The notes beneath the pieces were generated by a model. The model searched no databases and was not told the origin of the DNA. It saw only the letters and a list, made by a program, of their open reading frames with translations. A DNA stretch of 64,000 bases from contig NC_014010.1 in the NCBI RefSeq assembly GCF_000024465.1, positions 682,001 through 746,000 on the forward strand, written 5' to 3'. Positions 16,360 to 25,246 of this stretch are shown piece by piece. Within the stretch, counting starts at the first letter, position 1. Each line of letters begins with the position of its first letter. Position numbers and translations under genes: made by a program. Source of the stretch: Candidatus Puniceispirillum marinum IMCC1322 (lineage in GTDB: Bacteria; Pseudomonadota; Alphaproteobacteria; Puniceispirillales; Puniceispirillaceae).

Positions 16360-17043
16360 CTATGCCTGAACACCAAAAGCAGCGCGCCATTCAGGATCAT
16401 CCATTTCCTTGATTTCAGCGCGCCATCCAGCACCCGTCTTCATACCTCGTAAAACAGCGGGGCGTTCAATCATGCGGATGCGCCATGCCGCTACATTGGG
16501 ATAGTTTTCTATCTCAACATTTTGACGCGCATGTGTCCGCGTCCATGGAAAAATGGCGATATCAGCAATCGACAATTCATCACCTGCTACAAAATCTTTA
16601 CCTGCCAGCTGGTTATCTAGCACCCCATAAAGACGGTTCGCCTCGGCGCTATAGCGTTTAATGGCATAAGGCAGCTTTTCCTTGGCATAAAAATTAAAAT
16701 GATGCGCTTGTCCAAGCATGGGGCCAAAGCCGCCCATCTGCCACATAAGCCATTCCATAACCGTTTTCTGGCCATGCGCGTCCTCAGGCATCAAAGCACC
16801 GGTCTTGGCTGCAAGATAATGAAGTATCGCGCCTGACTCAAACAGGCTAACAGGACCATCCGTACCATCATGATCGACAATGGCCGGTATCCGGTTATTG
16901 GGAGCAATCGCCAGAAAATCAGGGGCAAATTGCTCATTTTCGTTGATATTAATCATATGGACATTATACGCCAGCCCAAGTTCTTCAAGGGCTATGGAAA
17001 TTTTCTGCCCATTAGGGGTTGGCCAAAAATATAGATCAATCAT
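16360..17043 (-). CDS. Glutathione S-transferase, YfcG-like
   Basis: Thioredoxin-fold N-terminal domain followed by an all-helical C-terminal domain, 227 residues. The N-terminus MIDLYFWPTPNGQK carries Thr9 and Asn11 in the TPNG motif, as in E. coli YfcG, a GST-like disulfide reductase that uses two glutathiones and has no active-site cysteine. ESGAILHYLA is the usual GST glutathione-contact motif. A YfcG-type disulfide-bond oxidoreductase role is inferred from this motif. AGGA lies 9 nt before the ATG. Confidence 0.88.
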   Translation of the reverse strand: MIDLYFWPTPNGQKISIALEELGLAYNVHMININENEQFAPDFLAIAPNNRIPAIVDHDGTDGPVSLFESGAILHYLAAKTGALMPEDAHGQKTVMEWLMWQMGGFGPMLGQAHHFNFYAKEKLPYAIKRYSAEANRLYGVLDNQLAGKDFVAGDELSIADIAIFPWTRTHARQNVEIENYPNVAAWRIRMIERPAVLRGMKTGAGWRAEIKEMDDPEWRAAFGVQA

Positions 17044-17198
17044 GGGTTTTTCCTATCAGCCGGGAATGGTCTGAAAATCGCAAATATCAACAAAGTGCAA
17101 CTATGGTAAATTATACAGTAAAAATGCTAGCAGATGTAAGGTGTAGCGATATATAAGGTTAAGTTCAATCTTTGCAAAATTGGAATAGCGAAAAAAGC

Positions 17199-17822
17199 AT
17201 GTTTTTTAAGCCCGGAACACATAAAGACGCTGGTCTGCATTATAACCCGTTAAAAGCCATTGTAGCACCTCGACCAATAGGGTGGATTGCCAGTCGCGGT
17301 AACGATAAAAGCCTTAATCTTGCACCCTATAGTTTTTTTAATGCTATCGCCGAATTGCCACCAATGGTGATGTTTTCAGCCGGGTCAAACCCTGATGGAT
17401 CGGATAAGGACTCGTTGCGCAATGTCAAGGAGACGGGCGAGTTCACAGTTAATATCGTGGGGGCGGCACAAGGGGATGCGATGAACATCACCTCAGGAAG
17501 CTATGCCTATGGATCTAATGAGTTTGAACTGGCCAATCTGGGCATGATAGATGGTGAAACCGTCAATGTACCGCGTGTGGCAAATGTTCCGGCTGCGCTC
17601 GAATGCACACATTGGCAAACAATCGTCTTGCCAGCCGATGAAGGCGCGCATCCATGTTCGATGGTTATTGGTCGTGTGACCGGCATTTATATCGATGATG
17701 ACGTCGTTGTTGATGGCAAAATAGACAATACATTGTTTCAGCCACTAGCGCGGCTTGGCTACAAGGATTATGCAAAAGTTACCGAACTATTTGAAATGTC
17801 CCGTCCAACAACAACGGCTTAG
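17199..17822 (+). CDS. Flavin reductase family protein
   Basis: Split-barrel FMN-binding protein of the flavin-reductase-like family (DIM6/NTAB type), 207 residues from the ATG at 17199. The N-terminal HYNPLKAIVAPRPIGWIASR (residues ~14-33) is the characteristic FMN phosphate-contacting segment, followed by NLAPYSFFNAI and DSLRNVKETGEFTVN. Members reduce free flavin or act as small flavoprotein oxidoreductases. The substrate is not predictable. An in-frame TTG at 17172 would add nine residues with no family support. The stop lies one base from the convergent stop of the next gene. Confidence 0.85.
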   Translation: MFFKPGTHKDAGLHYNPLKAIVAPRPIGWIASRGNDKSLNLAPYSFFNAIAELPPMVMFSAGSNPDGSDKDSLRNVKETGEFTVNIVGAAQGDAMNITSGSYAYGSNEFELANLGMIDGETVNVPRVANVPAALECTHWQTIVLPADEGAHPCSMVIGRVTGIYIDDDVVVDGKIDNTLFQPLARLGYKDYAKVTELFEMSRPTTTA

Positions 17823-17823
17823 A

Positions 17824-18522
17824 CTATCGTAGCACGCAACTCGAAACGATAGCCGTAACATAGCCACGCAAATCAGCATTGATATAATTTAGCTTGAGCA
17901 CCCATTCCTCGGCCGGAATTATTGTCTCAAGTGGTAAAACACCTTCGATGATCTTCTGGCCATTCAAAAAGGCATGCCTTATCCGCACAGGTGATGACGG
18001 ATTAAACCATGGTGTTTCACGTTCTGATTTTTTACCTGCTTGCCCTTCAACAAAAAGGTTGAGGCCGCCACTGAATAATTCAAGCTTGGACTCAGGTCCC
18101 GCATAAAGCGGTGTTGCAACCGCAACATCATGGCGCGCGACTTCGCGGCAGTTAATTGGTTCACCAAGACTTTTAAGTGACGACATTATTTGTTCAGGTG
18201 TCACACCACGGGCAATTTGTTTTGTAATGATGGCACGTAATTCGGCCTGATTGCCGCCGATAAGATCAGATGTTTTCTTTTTGGCGTTGTTTTCCGCAAT
18301 AATACGTTCAAGGTCTTGAACCTGCGTTGTTAGGGTATCAATACGCTGGTTGTTTTCATAGATAACCAGATCCGCTTCGGCTTGCAGACTTGTCTGCTCG
18401 GCATGTCCCCACAACCAGCCAATCCAGAGCACGCCGCCGACAATAACAACGCGCACCAGAAACATGATCCAGCCTCGCATTTCCTGGCGACGGTAGCGCT
18501 CTTGTGTTTCGAAAAAATCCAT
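17824..18522 (-). CDS. Membrane-anchored protein with coiled coil, unknown function
   Basis: A 232-residue protein of no family I recognise. It has a charged cytoplasmic end (residues 1-16), one hydrophobic segment (about residues 17-42), a heptad-like stretch (about 45-90, with IDTLTTQVQDLERIIAENN) and a C-terminal globular part (about 125-232) that looks beta-rich and holds two cysteines far apart (CREVARHD and the penultimate CVLR). The layout suggests an inner-membrane-anchored periplasmic protein. The neighbours give no functional hint. Confidence 0.65.
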   Translation of the reverse strand: MDFFETQERYRRQEMRGWIMFLVRVVIVGGVLWIGWLWGHAEQTSLQAEADLVIYENNQRIDTLTTQVQDLERIIAENNAKKKTSDLIGGNQAELRAIITKQIARGVTPEQIMSSLKSLGEPINCREVARHDVAVATPLYAGPESKLELFSGGLNLFVEGQAGKKSERETPWFNPSSPVRIRHAFLNGQKIIEGVLPLETIIPAEEWVLKLNYINADLRGYVTAIVSSCVLR

Positions 18523-18622
18523 AAATGGCCTTTGGCATTAAAATTCACTGCAAATCAATACAACAATACAGCACAAAGGCCAATATAGCGATGAACATGC
18601 GCTTGAAAAATCATCATCCTAT

Positions 18623-19270
18623 ATGCAAGATATGCCAATGCCCAAAATAAAACCAATTATATCCACCACTCTAGAACCTCGTGCATGGCAACGTATGCTA
18701 AGTGGGCGACATCTTGATATTTTGAATCCATCGCCAATGGATATCGAGATCGAAGATATAGCCCATGGATTGGCGCGTGTTAGCCGCTGGAACGGCCAAA
18801 CCAAAGGCACACATCTGTTCTCGGTTGCCCAGCATTCGGTGCTTGTGGAACGCCTGTTACGTCACAACGCGCCAAAACTTGAACAAAAATGGCAACTCGC
18901 CGCCTTGCTACATGATGCACCTGAATATGTGATTGGTGATATGATTACGCCCTTCAAATATGCCTTGGGGGGCATTTACCGCGATATTGAAGATCGTCTT
19001 GAAAAGGCAGTACATATCCGCTTTGGATTACCGCCTGTATTACCCGAATATGTCGAGCGCTCAATCAAACGTGCCGACCGCATGGCGGCATGGCTTGAAG
19101 CTACACAATTAGCAGGTTTTAGCGCGCAGGATGCTGCAAAAATCCTAGTCAAACCCCGTGGTATTATTGATGTGAAACTGCGCGCTCAATCCGCCACCGA
19201 TGCCAGTGCCGCTTTTCTGCATCGCTTTTCGATGCTGGGTGGGCAAACAAAACCAAGACAAGATTCCTGA
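18623..19270 (+). CDS. HD domain phosphohydrolase (YfbR/YfdR-like)
   Basis: HD-superfamily metal-dependent phosphohydrolase, 215 residues. The metal-binding pattern is visible as H in FSVAQHSVLVERLL, the HD pair in AALLHDAPEYVIGD, and a distal D in KRADRMAAWLEATQL. The DAPEYVIGDMITPFK stretch is typical of the YfbR/YfdR nucleotidase-like subgroup, which hydrolyses nucleoside monophosphates. The exact substrate is inference. Start: three Met codons lie within the first six residues (18623, 18632, 18638), none with a good ribosome-binding site. The call uses the first. Confidence 0.82.
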   Translation: MQDMPMPKIKPIISTTLEPRAWQRMLSGRHLDILNPSPMDIEIEDIAHGLARVSRWNGQTKGTHLFSVAQHSVLVERLLRHNAPKLEQKWQLAALLHDAPEYVIGDMITPFKYALGGIYRDIEDRLEKAVHIRFGLPPVLPEYVERSIKRADRMAAWLEATQLAGFSAQDAAKILVKPRGIIDVKLRAQSATDASAAFLHRFSMLGGQTKPRQDS

Positions 19271-19315
19271 ATACTTTAAAATAGCATCTATTGCTTATGC
19301 CCTGACATTCAGGGA

Positions 19316-19549
19316 CTAGCGGCGTGCCACTTTGACTGCCGAATTGTCGCGTTGGCTTTTTCTGGCCTTACGCGCTTTGGTCATATCTTTGGCTTGGCCA
19401 AGCGTCATGCAATCCGGACAGACGCATTTGCCCGCTAGGTCAAAACTCTGCCGCAAATTCGGCAGTTCCATGCACCAGCAATGATCCTTGCCGGGGGGTG
19501 CACCACAATTAAAGCTTGTGCCACATTCGTCACATTTAAGCTTGTCCAT
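19316..19549 (-). CDS. Cysteine-rich CWC family protein
   Basis: Small (77-residue) zinc-ribbon-like protein. The N-terminal half has CDECGTSFNCG and DHCWCMELP, the CWC signature that names the family, followed by CVCPDCMTL. Eight cysteines in this spacing strongly suggest two zinc sites. The rest is a basic tail. I start it at the ATG at 19549 because GGAGGGAG lies immediately upstream on the minus strand; the in-frame ATG codons further up (at 19561 and 19567) would place that element inside the gene. Function unknown. Confidence 0.82.
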   Translation of the reverse strand: MDKLKCDECGTSFNCGAPPGKDHCWCMELPNLRQSFDLAGKCVCPDCMTLGQAKDMTKARKARKSQRDNSAVKVARR

Positions 19550-19734
19550 TTCTCCCTCCATTATCACGCATAATAAAGATCAGACACTACACTCAGAACT
19601 TTAAATCCGATTAAACAATATTGTCCATATGATTTCAGTGATTGGCATTGGCCTCGTCACCTCAGATCAGGAATTTTGCTCAGTTTGGAAGGTTTTCTTT
19701 GCATCATTTAGCAAGTGACGTTATCACATAGCGA

Positions 19735-19759
19735 CTTGCCGCCAGCCACGCGCGGCAAG
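19735..19759 (+). repeat. 8-bp hairpin just upstream of tRNA-Leu
   Basis: CTTGCCGC (19735-19742) and GCGGCAAG (19752-19759) pair perfectly around a 9-nt loop, ending 4 nt before the tRNA 5' end. There is no T-tract, so it is unlikely to be a terminator. It could mark the precursor for 5' processing. Confidence 0.55.
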
Positions 19760-19763
19760 CGTT

Positions 19764-19848
19764 GCGAGCGTGATGGAATGGTAGACATAACGGACTTAAA
19801 ATCCGTGGGCCTTAGGCCGTGGGGGTTCAAGTCCCCCCGCTCGTACCA
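19764..19848 (+). tRNA. tRNA-Leu (anticodon UAA)
   Basis: An 85-nt class II tRNA with an encoded CCA. The acceptor stem pairs GCGAGCG with CGCTCGT, with a terminal G-U. The anticodon arm is ACGGA-CTTAAAA-TCCGT, giving anticodon UAA. A variable arm (GGGCCTTAGGCC region) and a T arm with GTTCAAGTC follow. The discriminator base is A, as expected for leucine. Confidence 0.95.
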
Positions 19849-20131
19849 TTAAACAATAACCTGAATTTAATTGCTTTAGCCGCATCATGGAAGCCAGGCC
19901 AGCGTTTCATATGCGCTTTTCTCACTATTTCATATACCCCATACCGATAAACATGGTCGGACTCACGTTCTACCTGTTTTCAAAGCATCATTAGATTTTA
20001 ATCCATTCGCTAAAATATAGTGAAGCGAAGCGTTATAAGGTGATCCAAGCAATCTTGCCCTTGTCTATATTGTTACCATCGCACTCTTTATGAGGCCACT
20101 AATGCGACTATGAAATCCTGATCCGCCAGAT

Positions 20132-21325
20132 TTAGTTTGGTGTTTTGGTCTTTTGTAACTTTGCTGCGTTAGCACCCTCGGCGTGTGGTGTTTGCAACAG
20201 CTTCAAATTCAGCTTTTTTACAGCGGCATCGGCGGCAAAGATATATTGCGTGATATTTATAAAGGGAAATGGCTTGGCTGGCACAGCACTGAGCCTTATT
20301 TGTCCCCCATCTTTGACAAATGTTTCAAGTGGGGGCATCAAATCATTACTACTCATGGGCAGAAAGCTACCCAAGGTTGCTTTCATGGCCGTAATGGTCT
20401 GGTCGCGTGCCACCATATAATCAACATTCTGTTTGCGCGCCGACATATGAAGCGCGGCATTAACGGCGCCATGATCGTCAAACACAATCGACATATCGTC
20501 AAGCGCAACATCCTCAATCTCATCTGGTTCCAGATCATATGTATCGGACATAAACAGCTTATTATAACTATCCAGTGACATTTCTATGCCAAGCTGGGCA
20601 TCAAGATTACCGATACCATTCATCGCTGTTTTCAAAACTATATCGCTAGATACGACCCCGTTATTGATCGCATTCACCTGTGTTTGCGTCATATTGAGCG
20701 TCAGGTTTGGTTCACCTGTCGCCGCAATGAAATGTGCAAATTCCCCTCTATTTTGCAATGGTGTCAGTATCAGGTTTTCGACCTGCATACCTAATTTAGT
20801 TATAAAGGGGTCACCGTTGGCCAAGGCGCCAAACTTGAACGGCAAGCTGGTAATTCGATCAATCGTCAATGACATGCCATGCGCCGCATAGGCTACGCCG
20901 GTCAAGGAAACATGTGATGAATCGGTGATTGCATTCATATGCGCTGCGTGTTCAGAAATGCTTGAAAAAAATGCCGGTGCCATATCCCGAATATTTAGCG
21001 ACTTGACGCTCAGCGGCAGATCATCAAAGAAAATATTCTTCATGCGCAAGCGTTTAATCATGTGATTGGCAGTTCCCGCCTCACCAGATGTTTCAACTTC
21101 CACCTCATCTGCCGTCAGCACCCGCTGATCATCAATGAAAATCGTAACATCCTGCATCTCGCCATTCAAATTGCGGTTATCGAACGAACCTGACGAAAAG
21201 GTTACCTTGATGTCATCTTCCAGATAAACAGTGACTTGGGCCTGTGCCGTGCTAACCATCAGCCACATGGCGATCCCCCCACAAAGGGCAGATGCTATTT
21301 TTCCTATCTTGGACACTATGCGCAT
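20132..21325 (-). CDS. Secreted/periplasmic protein of unknown family
   Basis: A 397-residue protein with a clear signal peptide: a basic start (MRIVSKIGK), a hydrophobic core (~residues 10-25) and a probable cleavage site after AQA (~residue 30). The mature part looks like a repetitive beta-rich extracytoplasmic protein with many short strands and no cysteines of note. I do not recognise a family; DUF945- or DUF2125-type periplasmic proteins are possible comparisons. The start at 21325 is chosen because GGGAG lies 7-8 nt upstream and the signal peptide starts there; an upstream frame to 21391 adds 22 residues that do not look coding. It diverges from the rhomboid gene. Confidence 0.75.
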   Translation of the reverse strand: MRIVSKIGKIASALCGGIAMWLMVSTAQAQVTVYLEDDIKVTFSSGSFDNRNLNGEMQDVTIFIDDQRVLTADEVEVETSGEAGTANHMIKRLRMKNIFFDDLPLSVKSLNIRDMAPAFFSSISEHAAHMNAITDSSHVSLTGVAYAAHGMSLTIDRITSLPFKFGALANGDPFITKLGMQVENLILTPLQNRGEFAHFIAATGEPNLTLNMTQTQVNAINNGVVSSDIVLKTAMNGIGNLDAQLGIEMSLDSYNKLFMSDTYDLEPDEIEDVALDDMSIVFDDHGAVNAALHMSARKQNVDYMVARDQTITAMKATLGSFLPMSSNDLMPPLETFVKDGGQIRLSAVPAKPFPFINITQYIFAADAAVKKLNLKLLQTPHAEGANAAKLQKTKTPN

Positions 21326-21496
21326 ATCAGTCTCCCATGACGAGCAAGGTATTATTGATGATGTGCCAATAATGGCGGGCAAATATATCAAAAATATGGC
21401 AATTACAAATATTGGCTATTTATTTACAAAATGATTGTTTGCCCCCATATCTATGGCTAGCATATCACCTTCCAAACGCCATTGTAGGCATATTTA

Positions 21497-22378
21497 ATGT
21501 TCTTTTTCCCTTTATTTGACAACAATCCGACTGGCCGTCGTCCGTTTGTGTCGTGGGCGATACTGGCATTATGTATTTTGGGTTTTTTCTGGCAACTCTC
21601 ATTAACAGGGACTGCCGCAAACTACAGCCTTTATCAGTTTGGATTTGTGCCCGCCCTCGTGTTAAGCGATGCGTCACTTCCGGCTGACATGGTACTGGTA
21701 CCCGCATGGATGACCATTTTTACATCGATGTTTCTGCATGGGGGTTGGATGCATATTGGCGGCAATATGCTATATCTCTGGATATTTGGCGATAATGTCG
21801 AAGATGCAATGGGGTCGCTAAAATTCATCCTCTTTTATGCCCTTTGCGGTGTTGCAGCTGCATTTTCTCAAGGATTGATAGCACCTGAATCGACAATTCC
21901 GATGATTGGTGCATCTGGGGGTATAGCTGGCATTCTTGGTGCATATATCATGTTGCATCCAAAGGCTTCGGTGCGAACCTTAATGGTGATATTTGTATTT
22001 TTCCGCTTCATCAATTTGCCAGCCTGGCTGGTTCTTGGCGTTTGGATTGCTGGACAGTTTGTTGCTGTACCGCAAGCTCTGTCAGGTAATGAAGGTGGTG
22101 TAGCCTATATGGCTCACATTGGCGGGTTTCTGGCAGGTATGGCGCTCATTCCCTTTTTCAAGCATCGTGATATCGCCTTGTTTGATCGCGACTTGCCCCC
22201 GCAAAAATGGAGTGGGGAACCCATTTCATTCGCCACAATTAAAAGCGAGGCAAAGCTGCGTTACCGGCGTGACCCCCTTGGATCACGTATTCTTAACCCA
22301 GCATCTTCAGTGCCAAAAAAATCTGGCTCGGTGCCTAGCTTCAAGCGACGCTCTGATAAAAAATCACCGTGGGGTTGA
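21497..22378 (+). CDS. Rhomboid family intramembrane serine protease
   Basis: Polytopic membrane protease that cleaves transmembrane substrates within the bilayer. The 293-residue product has the rhomboid pattern: FTSMFLHGGWMHIGGNMLYL (residues ~75-94, with His86 and Asn90), the catalytic serine in GASGG (Ser140) and the catalytic histidine in YMAHIGGFLAG (His207). About six membrane helices are followed by a basic cytoplasmic tail (~65 residues). Substrates are unknown. The gene ends 7 nt before the convergent CinA-type gene. Confidence 0.92.
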   Translation: MFFFPLFDNNPTGRRPFVSWAILALCILGFFWQLSLTGTAANYSLYQFGFVPALVLSDASLPADMVLVPAWMTIFTSMFLHGGWMHIGGNMLYLWIFGDNVEDAMGSLKFILFYALCGVAAAFSQGLIAPESTIPMIGASGGIAGILGAYIMLHPKASVRTLMVIFVFFRFINLPAWLVLGVWIAGQFVAVPQALSGNEGGVAYMAHIGGFLAGMALIPFFKHRDIALFDRDLPPQKWSGEPISFATIKSEAKLRYRRDPLGSRILNPASSVPKKSGSVPSFKRRSDKKSPWG

Positions 22379-22385
22379 TCCCTGC

Positions 22386-23150
22386 TCAGGCCGTATCACC
22401 AGGCATGACAATATGCGCCGTAACACCTAGGGCTAGAACCGCACCAGCAATATCCTCTGCTGCTTGGCCGGTAATCAGTGCATCAAGCCCGCTAACCACA
22501 ACGGCTGTGCCAAAGTTACCTGGCTTGAACCACGGATAGCTACCAACACTAATGCCATCATATTGGTTTTGTATGCGCTCCATGATGGTCGCTATATTAC
22601 CCTCGCCTGAGCCACATTGCACCGTTATGCGAGTCATCATCACGCCGCCAGGCAACCTTACCCGCAACCCTTCGAACATGGCTTGTAAAATTGAAGGCAC
22701 ACCGGGAAGCACATGAACATTATGCAGAATGAACCCGGGGGCGGCGCTCAAAGGGTTATCGATAAGATCCGCATCCATCGGAATATCAGCCATCTTCTGA
22801 CGCGCCGCGTTAAATTCCAGATCGGTATTGGCATAATGCTTGAGTAACACCGCTTCTGCATCTGGATGCCGAATCACAGGCTTATCAAAGGCTGCCGCAA
22901 TCGCTTCGGTGGTGATATCGTCATGCGTTGGGCCAATTCCGCCACTGGTAAAAACCAGATCATACTCTGAAGACATATGCCGCACCGTATTGATTATTGT
23001 TGCGCGAATATCGGGAATAACACGGGCTTCACATAAATCAATGCCTTGCGAGAACAACTGCTCAGCAAGCCATCCAATATTTTTATCCTTGGTTCGGCCG
23101 GAAAGAATTTCATCACCAATAACAATGATGGCGGCGGTTGGATTTGACAT
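22386..23150 (-). CDS. CinA-type molybdopterin-binding domain protein
   Basis: Stand-alone MoaB/Mog-like (CinA N-terminal) domain protein, 254 residues. Family motifs are AIIVIGDEILSGRTKDKN at the N-terminus and FTSGGIGPTHDDITTEAIA (~residues 65-83). The C-terminal PncC deamidase domain of full-length CinA is absent. CinA-type domains have been linked to NAD-related pyrophosphatase activity and competence, but the activity here is inference. The start at 23150 (MSNPTAAIIVIGDE) is chosen over 23186 because the family begins there. It diverges from map. Confidence 0.85.
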   Translation of the reverse strand: MSNPTAAIIVIGDEILSGRTKDKNIGWLAEQLFSQGIDLCEARVIPDIRATIINTVRHMSSEYDLVFTSGGIGPTHDDITTEAIAAAFDKPVIRHPDAEAVLLKHYANTDLEFNAARQKMADIPMDADLIDNPLSAAPGFILHNVHVLPGVPSILQAMFEGLRVRLPGGVMMTRITVQCGSGEGNIATIMERIQNQYDGISVGSYPWFKPGNFGTAVVVSGLDALITGQAAEDIAGAVLALGVTAHIVMPGDTA

Positions 23151-23360
23151 TTTATTTTCCAGACTAAACACAAAAGCTAACGGCAAAATTATATGCCGCT
23201 TTATACATTTTTTATACCAAAATGCAGACCAAAAATTATGGAAATTTGCTCGCTGTCACTATGCCAGTAAAACTTGTTTCAGGCTTGGCATTGTGACAAA
23301 ACGGGTTTAAGAGCAAAGAACGCCATAAATATGGCTATAGCGGTCAGGAGAGATAGACGA

Positions 23361-24152
23361 ATGCGCACTGAAACGGTTATTCAACATGGCGACGATGGTT
23401 TTGCCAAAATGCGTGACGCTGGCCGTCTGGCCGCAAGTGTGCTTGATATGATTACCCCGCATGTCTCTGCTGGTATCACCACGGGCGAACTCGATAAAAT
23501 CTGCCATGAATTTATTGTGGCGAATAACGCTATTCCCGCGCCACTCAATTATAAGGGCTTCCCAAAAGCCACTTGTATTTCTTTGAACCATGTCGTTTGT
23601 CATGGCATCCCCGGCGACAAGAAATTGATTGAGGGCGATATTCTCAATATTGATATCACTGTTATTCTTGATGGGTGGTATGGCGATACGTCCCGTATGT
23701 TTTATGTTGGCACACCGTCAATCAAAGCCAAGCGGCTGACGGAAGTCACCTATGAATGCCTGATGCGCGGAATTGAAGTGGCGCGGGCAGGTAATACGCT
23801 AGGTGATATTGGTCATGCTATCCAGTCATATGCCGAGGGGTTACGCTTCTCAGTTGTCCGAGATTTCACCGGTCACGGGCTTGGTCAGGTCTTTCACACA
23901 TCACCAACTGTTTTGCATTACGGTGAGCCAAAGACTGGCATGACGCTTATGCCCGGCATGATCTTTACGATCGAGCCAATGATTAATGCTGGCAAGCATG
24001 ACACAAAGATCCTGAATGACGGATGGACGGCTGTGACGCGTGACAAAAGCCTCTCGGCACAATTCGAACATTCGATCGGCATTACCGAAGATGCAGCAGA
24101 AATATTCACACTGTCACCGGCAGGTTTCTCATTGCCACCTTATCACAGCTAG
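23361..24152 (+). CDS. map: Methionine aminopeptidase type I
   Basis: Removes the initiator methionine from nascent proteins, using a two-metal site. The 263-residue protein has the pita-bread fold markers: HVVCHGIPGDKKL, metal-ligand aspartates in NIDITVILDGWYGDTSRMF, His in FTGHGLGQVFHTSP, Glu in FTIEPMI and the final Glu in QFEHSIGIT. The ATG at 23361 has GGAG 11-14 nt upstream and gives a normal N-terminus. An upstream frame from 23274 is not supported. radC follows 28 nt downstream. Confidence 0.95.
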   Translation: MRTETVIQHGDDGFAKMRDAGRLAASVLDMITPHVSAGITTGELDKICHEFIVANNAIPAPLNYKGFPKATCISLNHVVCHGIPGDKKLIEGDILNIDITVILDGWYGDTSRMFYVGTPSIKAKRLTEVTYECLMRGIEVARAGNTLGDIGHAIQSYAEGLRFSVVRDFTGHGLGQVFHTSPTVLHYGEPKTGMTLMPGMIFTIEPMINAGKHDTKILNDGWTAVTRDKSLSAQFEHSIGITEDAAEIFTLSPAGFSLPPYHS

Positions 24153-24180
24153 ATTAACGGTTTTTTAGTTCTTTTGTATT

Positions 24181-24924
24181 ATGCCTATGGTTATGGGCGC
24201 AAAAGACACATACAAAGCAGATACTATAAAAACCCGTCTGCAACATGATAACGATCCTGACAAGGCCGGTCATCGAAAGCGAATGCGCGCGCGCATTCTC
24301 GATAAGGGTGCCGACAGCCTGACTGAACTGGAATTGCTTGAAGTTCTGTTATACGCTGGCAATGCCCGTCGCGACACCAAACCACTGGCCAAACGGCTAA
24401 TGGTTAAATTCAAATCATTATCAGGCGTGTTGCGCGCTGATCAAGCCGATTTACGCGCCGTTGATGAGATGGGGGACGCCTATATCGCGGCCCTAAAGCT
24501 AGTCGAATCAGTCGGCATGCATCTGGCGCATTCGCGTATTAAAGATCAACCTATTTTGACCAACTGGGTGCAGGTACAGGAATATTGCATCAACCGGCTC
24601 GCGCATCAGCCAATTGAACATTTCCTTATTCTGTGCCTTGATAATCAGAATCGGTTAATCGCCGAAGAAACCCTATCCAAAGGCACTGTTGATCAGACCC
24701 CGGTTTATGTACGCGAGGTGGTCAATGCCGCGTTAAAACATCATGCGCAATCATCAATATTGGTGCATAACCATCCAAGCGGCGAAGCCGAACCATCGCG
24801 TGCCGATATCGAAATGACGCTCGCCATTCAGGACGCTCTCAACATTATGTCTATCAATTTACACGATCACCTGATCGTCGCAGGCAAGCAGTGCGTTAGC
24901 CTGAAAACCCTAGGCTATCTGTAA
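24181..24924 (+). CDS. radC: RadC family JAB-domain protein
   Basis: RadC (UPF0758) protein, 247 residues: an N-terminal helix-hairpin-helix-like region (LTELELLEVLLYAG, residues ~39-52) and a C-terminal JAB/MPN metalloprotease-like domain with the zinc motif HNHPSGEAEPSRAD (~residues 198-211). The historical DNA-repair role was questioned and the real function is unclear. The ATG at 24181 follows map by 28 nt. A 9-bp hairpin follows the stop codon. Confidence 0.9.
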   Translation: MPMVMGAKDTYKADTIKTRLQHDNDPDKAGHRKRMRARILDKGADSLTELELLEVLLYAGNARRDTKPLAKRLMVKFKSLSGVLRADQADLRAVDEMGDAYIAALKLVESVGMHLAHSRIKDQPILTNWVQVQEYCINRLAHQPIEHFLILCLDNQNRLIAEETLSKGTVDQTPVYVREVVNAALKHHAQSSILVHNHPSGEAEPSRADIEMTLAIQDALNIMSINLHDHLIVAGKQCVSLKTLGYL

Positions 24925-24932
24925 TTTATAAC

Positions 24933-24955
24933 ATGGTCGCTATCCTAGCGACCAT
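24933..24955. terminator. Perfect hairpin between convergent radC and a small gene
   Basis: ATGGTCGCT (24933-24941) and AGCGACCAT (24947-24955) form a perfect 9-bp stem with a 5-nt loop, between the radC stop and the end of the convergent small gene, whose last codons it includes. Position suggests a bidirectional terminator. There is no U-tract on either side, so termination strength is uncertain. Confidence 0.5.
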
Positions 24956-25139
24956 TGGTAATATCGTCGATTTTCTGTTTTGCCTTCCGCGTCATCACAC
25001 CTGCATTACGGCTAGCCTTTAGCAAGCTAGGTCGCGCGCGATCCAATGCCTTATGTGCCGCCTCACCTGCTTTTTTCTGCACCGCAGGGTTACGCGCAGC
25101 AGTCATCAATGCACCAAAAATCAATCGTCTTATCAGCAT
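24945..25139 (-). CDS. Small basic protein of unknown function
   Basis: A 64-residue, strongly basic product with a short hydrophobic start (MLIRRLIFGALMTAARNP) and a helical, Lys/Arg/Ala-rich remainder. The start at 25139 is set by GAGGA 8 nt upstream on the minus strand. A longer frame from 25232 would run into the purB upstream region and lacks such a site. Small alphaproteobacterial proteins of this kind exist, but I do not recognise a named family. It diverges from purB. Confidence 0.6.
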   Translation of the reverse strand: MLIRRLIFGALMTAARNPAVQKKAGEAAHKALDRARPSLLKASRNAGVMTRKAKQKIDDITNGR

Positions 25140-25246
25140 CTTGTGTTTCCTCACCAATAATAACCACAAATTGTAGTTCTTGGCTGGCTTTTCCAGATAG
25201 CCAATGTTACAACCACAACTCATACAACGCAAAGGATTTTAGACGA

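Larger units (their letters stand above)
19550..20131. other. Intergenic stretch around tRNA-Leu
   Basis: Apart from tRNA-Leu (19764-19848) and an 8-bp hairpin just before it, I see no gene here. A TTGCAT-N16-TTATCA pair at 19699-19726 could be the tRNA promoter. The 283 bases after the tRNA hold only short frames without a ribosome-binding site. No integrase gene and no repeat of the tRNA 3' end were noticed nearby. Confidence 0.5.
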
